Shown piece after piece: positions 15,156 through 17,169 of a stretch of DNA of 17,169 nt. Source of the stretch: Elusimicrobia bacterium RIFOXYB2_FULL_49_7. Lineage in GTDB: Bacteria; Fibrobacterota; OXYB2-FULL-49-7. The translations under genes and the position numbers were made by a program. The stretch's first letter is position 1. Every line of letters starts with the position of its first letter. Where the stretch lies: assembly GCA_001800515.1 (NCBI GenBank), contig MGVN01000034.1, positions 1 to 17,169 on the forward strand. The letters are read 5' to 3'. Under the pieces are notes generated by a model, which was not told the origin of the DNA, did not search any database, and saw only the letters and a program-made list of their open reading frames with translations.

Positions 15156-16196
15156 TCAAAATGATGGCGGAAGAGCAGCGGGAGCGGCGGCGGCTTCTGT
15201 CCCGTGCGCCTCATGCGGCTCCAGGCGTGCGCCCGGATGCGTGAGCGTGTGGACCTCTTTGAGTTTGCGTATTGACACTTGCGTATATATTTCCGTGGTG
15301 GAAAGGTCCGTGTGTCCAAGCTGCTGCTGAATATACCGGATGTCCGCTCCACCTTCAAGCATAAGCGTGGCGCAGGTGTGGCGGAACAAATGGCAGGCGC
15401 CCTTCTTGCCAAGGTTCGCTTTCTCCACATAGTCCCGCACCATTTGCGTAAGCCGGAAGTCCGTGAAGATATCGCCCTGGGCGGTTAAGAACAATGTCCC
15501 GTTGTCCGGCGTGGACGCAAACACCGGCCGCACCTCGGCAAGATACTTCTGCACCCACAGGATGGCCCGCTCCCCTATGGGAACCATCCGGTCTTTCTTG
15601 CCCTTGCCCTGGCGAATGAACACGGTTCCTCGCTCCATGTCGATGTCGTAGATGGAGAGGTTCATGAGTTCCGCCCGCCGCATGCCCGTAGAGTAAAAGA
15701 CTTCAAGGATTGTTCTGTCTCGTACGCCCATCGGTTCGCGTATGTCCGGCAGCATCAGCACGGCTTCCGCTTCTGTGCTGGTCAGCACATACTTGGGCAA
15801 CCGCTTTTCCAGCTTGGGAAGCTCTATTTCGGCGGCGGGATTGTAGATGACATAGTTCTTTTTTGCCATCCATCTGAAGAACGCCCGTACCGCCACCAGG
15901 TTGCTGGACTGCGCCCGGAAGGACAGCGGCTCACCGTCTCGTTTCTTGCGGTAAGTGAAAAGATATTTCTGGAAGCGTTCAACAACAGGGCGCGAGACTT
16001 CGGAAGGCTCAATAATGCCCCGCTCATCGCACCAGCGCAGGAAGTAGGCGAAACAGTTCTTTCGGTTCTGGATGGTGGTATCGGAGTAGTTCCGGCTTTG
16101 CAGGTACTCGTAGAACTCCTCGGCATAGACGGCAATGCTGCCGGGAACAAGTCGTTTCTCAGGTTGGGTTTTGCGCTTTCGTCCGGTTCTTGCCAT
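15156..16196 (-). CDS. Tyrosine recombinase (XerC/D-like phage integrase family)
   Basis: 346-aa site-specific recombinase. A basic N-terminus (ARTGRKRKTQPEKR) leads into a SAM-like core-binding domain (about 18-115, ending VRAFFRWMAKKN) and a catalytic domain (about 135-320). The catalytic set is complete: Arg173 in STGMRRAEL, a beta-hairpin Lys in QGKGKKDRMVPI (196-207), His269-x-x-Arg272 in CHLFRH, His295 in LGH and nucleophile Tyr304 in TEIYTQV. A tail rich in Ala and Pro (325-346) extends past the usual end. It lacks the extra insert typical of integron integrases. The ATG has an AAAGGGA about 14 bases upstream, which is far for a Shine-Dalgarno. It is encoded on the same strand as, and downstream of, the AAA+/winged-helix gene, a layout typical of an integrative element. 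Chromosomal dimer resolution is unlikely given the neighbours. Confidence 0.92.
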   Translation of the reverse strand: MARTGRKRKTQPEKRLVPGSIAVYAEEFYEYLQSRNYSDTTIQNRKNCFAYFLRWCDERGIIEPSEVSRPVVERFQKYLFTYRKKRDGEPLSFRAQSSNLVAVRAFFRWMAKKNYVIYNPAAEIELPKLEKRLPKYVLTSTEAEAVLMLPDIREPMGVRDRTILEVFYSTGMRRAELMNLSIYDIDMERGTVFIRQGKGKKDRMVPIGERAILWVQKYLAEVRPVFASTPDNGTLFLTAQGDIFTDFRLTQMVRDYVEKANLGKKGACHLFRHTCATLMLEGGADIRYIQQQLGHTDLSTTEIYTQVSIRKLKEVHTLTHPGARLEPHEAHGTEAAAAPAALPPSF

Positions 16197-16212
16197 CGCT
16201 GTTGGTTTTTCC

Positions 16213-16274
16213 CTTTAGCGGCTAATAGCAGCTAAAGAATAAAGAAGTGTTATTATGATATGATGCAGCTTTAG
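16213..16274. repeat. Repeated GCTAAAG motifs upstream of the recombinase gene
   Basis: CTTTAGC (16213-16219) and GCTAAAG (16231-16237) form a 7-bp inverted repeat with an 11-bp loop. GCTAATA (16221-16227) lies ten bases upstream of GCTAAAG as a near direct repeat. A further CTTTAG sits at 16269-16274 inside AGCTTTAG. Clustered short repeats next to a tyrosine recombinase gene are typical of arm-type binding sites or an operator. Confidence 0.4.
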
Positions 16275-16280
16275 ACTTAA
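16252..16280 (-). promoter_or_regulatory. Candidate promoter for the recombinase gene
   Basis: The minus strand has a -10-like CATAAT (16252-16257, five of six matches) and a weak -35-like TTAAGT (16275-16280, three of six) separated by 17 bp. Transcription would begin near 16245 and run through the GCTAAAG repeats, so those repeats could act as an operator. A separate TTGACA (16307-16312, minus strand) has no good -10 partner. Confidence 0.35.
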
Positions 16281-16355
16281 GCCTAATGTGCATTTTCTGG
16301 CGCATCTGTCAATATTTAGCCCGTAACCCTTATCCATCAAGGCACAGCGGCCATG

Positions 16356-17169
16356 CTATACCCCCCCCCTCGAACGCCTGCTTTTGGGGGCTATTTGACC
16401 CCTCGAACTTTCCATCATACTGGTAAGTTTTGCCATTTCTTCAGGCTCTATAAGCCCGGGAAGGCGGTTTTCTCCATCCTTGCCCGTGCCGTCAAAGAGC
16501 AGCTCATACACGAATGACTGACCACGGCAACCCCGATGAATAAGCACATATTCCAGCCCTACCAACCGGAACAGATGCGTCTGAACCTGAAAGTCTGTCC
16601 AGTTGGTGTATTGCCGAACCTCCTTGCGGGTAAAGCGGAAGTCTGAACGGATAACCTTTTCCCTGTCGCAGCCTTCTTTAACCAGCTTATCGAGCATCAG
16701 AAGCAACCGCCGGGACTGCGGAGACAGTTCATCCAGTGAGCGCCCCAGGACAGCATGGGCCAGAGCATTGGCGGCAACAATATCGTCCAGCGTGGCTTCT
16801 ATATAGCGCAGGTTGCCTTTGTATTTCACCGGTCGCTGGTACTGGTGCAGAAGGGCGATACTGTTTATGAGGGTCAGATATTTCATGTGGTCGCGTCTGG
16901 TGCGCGTCCGGTCGTCTAAGAAGCGCAGGCGCGGTGCATAGGGGTTTACCACCTTCACAGGCTTTAGAAGCCGCTGAGCGTTGCCGTGGAGCCGTAGAAG
17001 CTCTTTCCGCTTCTCTCCTGACAAAAGCCCGTCCAGGGTCATCATTTCCCGCTGCTGCTTGTGGATGGCCCGCGTCTGCTCCCGGCCTTCATCTATGGTC
17101 AGCACCACACAGCGGTTTTGAAGCTCTTCGTCGATGTCCACGGCCGTTGTGGTCAGGAATATCATTACA
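16356..17169 (-). CDS. C-terminal part of an AAA+/winged-helix replication-type protein (primase/helicase-like), cut by the window edge
   Basis: The frame is open at the right edge, so the ATG at 17163-17165 is internal and the gene begins outside the window. The visible 269 residues start with FLTTTAVDIDEELQNRC, which looks like the sensor-1 strand and following helix of an AAA+ (MCM-like) ATPase. A helical region with many Arg and Lys follows. A winged-helix-like segment sits at about 150-225 (SPQSRRLLLMLDKLV, FTRKEVRQYTNWTDFQVQTHLFRL, YVLIHRGCRGQSFVYELLFDG). The tail is basic and ends in a run of Gly encoded by nine consecutive C on the + strand. Large CHC2-primase/AAA+ proteins with this kind of C-terminus occur beside tyrosine recombinases in mobile elements of anaerobic Proteobacteria-like genomes, from memory. 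The Walker A and B motifs and any zinc finger would be outside the window, so the exact function is inferred. Confidence 0.6.
   Translation of the reverse strand, partial: VMIFLTTTAVDIDEELQNRCVVLTIDEGREQTRAIHKQQREMMTLDGLLSGEKRKELLRLHGNAQRLLKPVKVVNPYAPRLRFLDDRTRTRRDHMKYLTLINSIALLHQYQRPVKYKGNLRYIEATLDDIVAANALAHAVLGRSLDELSPQSRRLLLMLDKLVKEGCDREKVIRSDFRFTRKEVRQYTNWTDFQVQTHLFRLVGLEYVLIHRGCRGQSFVYELLFDGTGKDGENRLPGLIEPEEMAKLTSMMESSRGQIAPKSRRSRGGV

Noticed and set aside
15107..15430. 107-codon minus-strand frame overlapping the recombinase
   Set aside because: Out-of-frame shadow of the recombinase C-terminal region.
1..17169. CRISPR arrays, tRNA or rRNA genes
   Set aside because: No regularly spaced direct repeats, cloverleaf-like sequence or ribosomal RNA motifs were noticed by eye on either strand.

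Overview
The window reads as about 13.3 kb of ordinary chromosome from an anaerobic or facultatively anaerobic bacterium, followed by about 3.8 kb of accessory DNA that carries the end of an integrative element. The evidence for anaerobic metabolism is an oxygen-sensitive-type indolepyruvate:ferredoxin oxidoreductase (IOR) next to several arylacetate-CoA ligases. I cannot place the organism firmly. Mid-range G+C, short intergenic gaps and the gene families would fit a Desulfobacterota- or PVC/Omnitrophota-like lineage, but this is a guess.

Region 1 (2-7353, + strand) is a tightly packed aromatic-acid operon. In order it holds a 5'-truncated phenylacetate-CoA ligase (PaaK family), a type I-beta DAHP synthase, IorA, IorB, a second PaaK, a tandem-ACT-domain protein and a third PaaK. 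Most junctions are overlapping or abutting stop/start codons. The exception is a 147-bp gap before iorA. The ligases make aryl-acetyl-CoA, IOR interconverts aryl-acetyl-CoA and aryl-pyruvate, DAHP synthase starts the shikimate route, and the ACT protein is a likely amino-acid sensor. Having DAHP synthase in the same operon suggests that IOR may run reductively, so the cell could make Phe, Tyr and Trp either from exogenous aryl acids or de novo. IorA lacks its usual C-terminal two-cluster ferredoxin domain.

Region 2 (7345-13318, - strand) encodes the two subunits of glutamate synthase, gltB then gltD, translationally coupled through an 8-bp overlap. gltD converges on the aromatic operon and the two stop codons overlap. 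GOGAT supplies the glutamate that would aminate aryl-pyruvates.

Region 3 (13319-13896) has no convincing gene. It holds the gltB leader, a possible terminator, a 117-bp segment bounded by perfect 14-bp inverted repeats, and a G+C-rich block with several small hairpins.

Region 4 (13897-17169, - strand) is accessory DNA: an A+T-rich exported protein of unknown function, a C-terminally truncated DUF5675-like protein, a tyrosine recombinase with an intact catalytic set, a control region with repeated GCTAAAG motifs, and the C-terminal part of a large AAA+/winged-helix replication-type protein that runs off the right edge.
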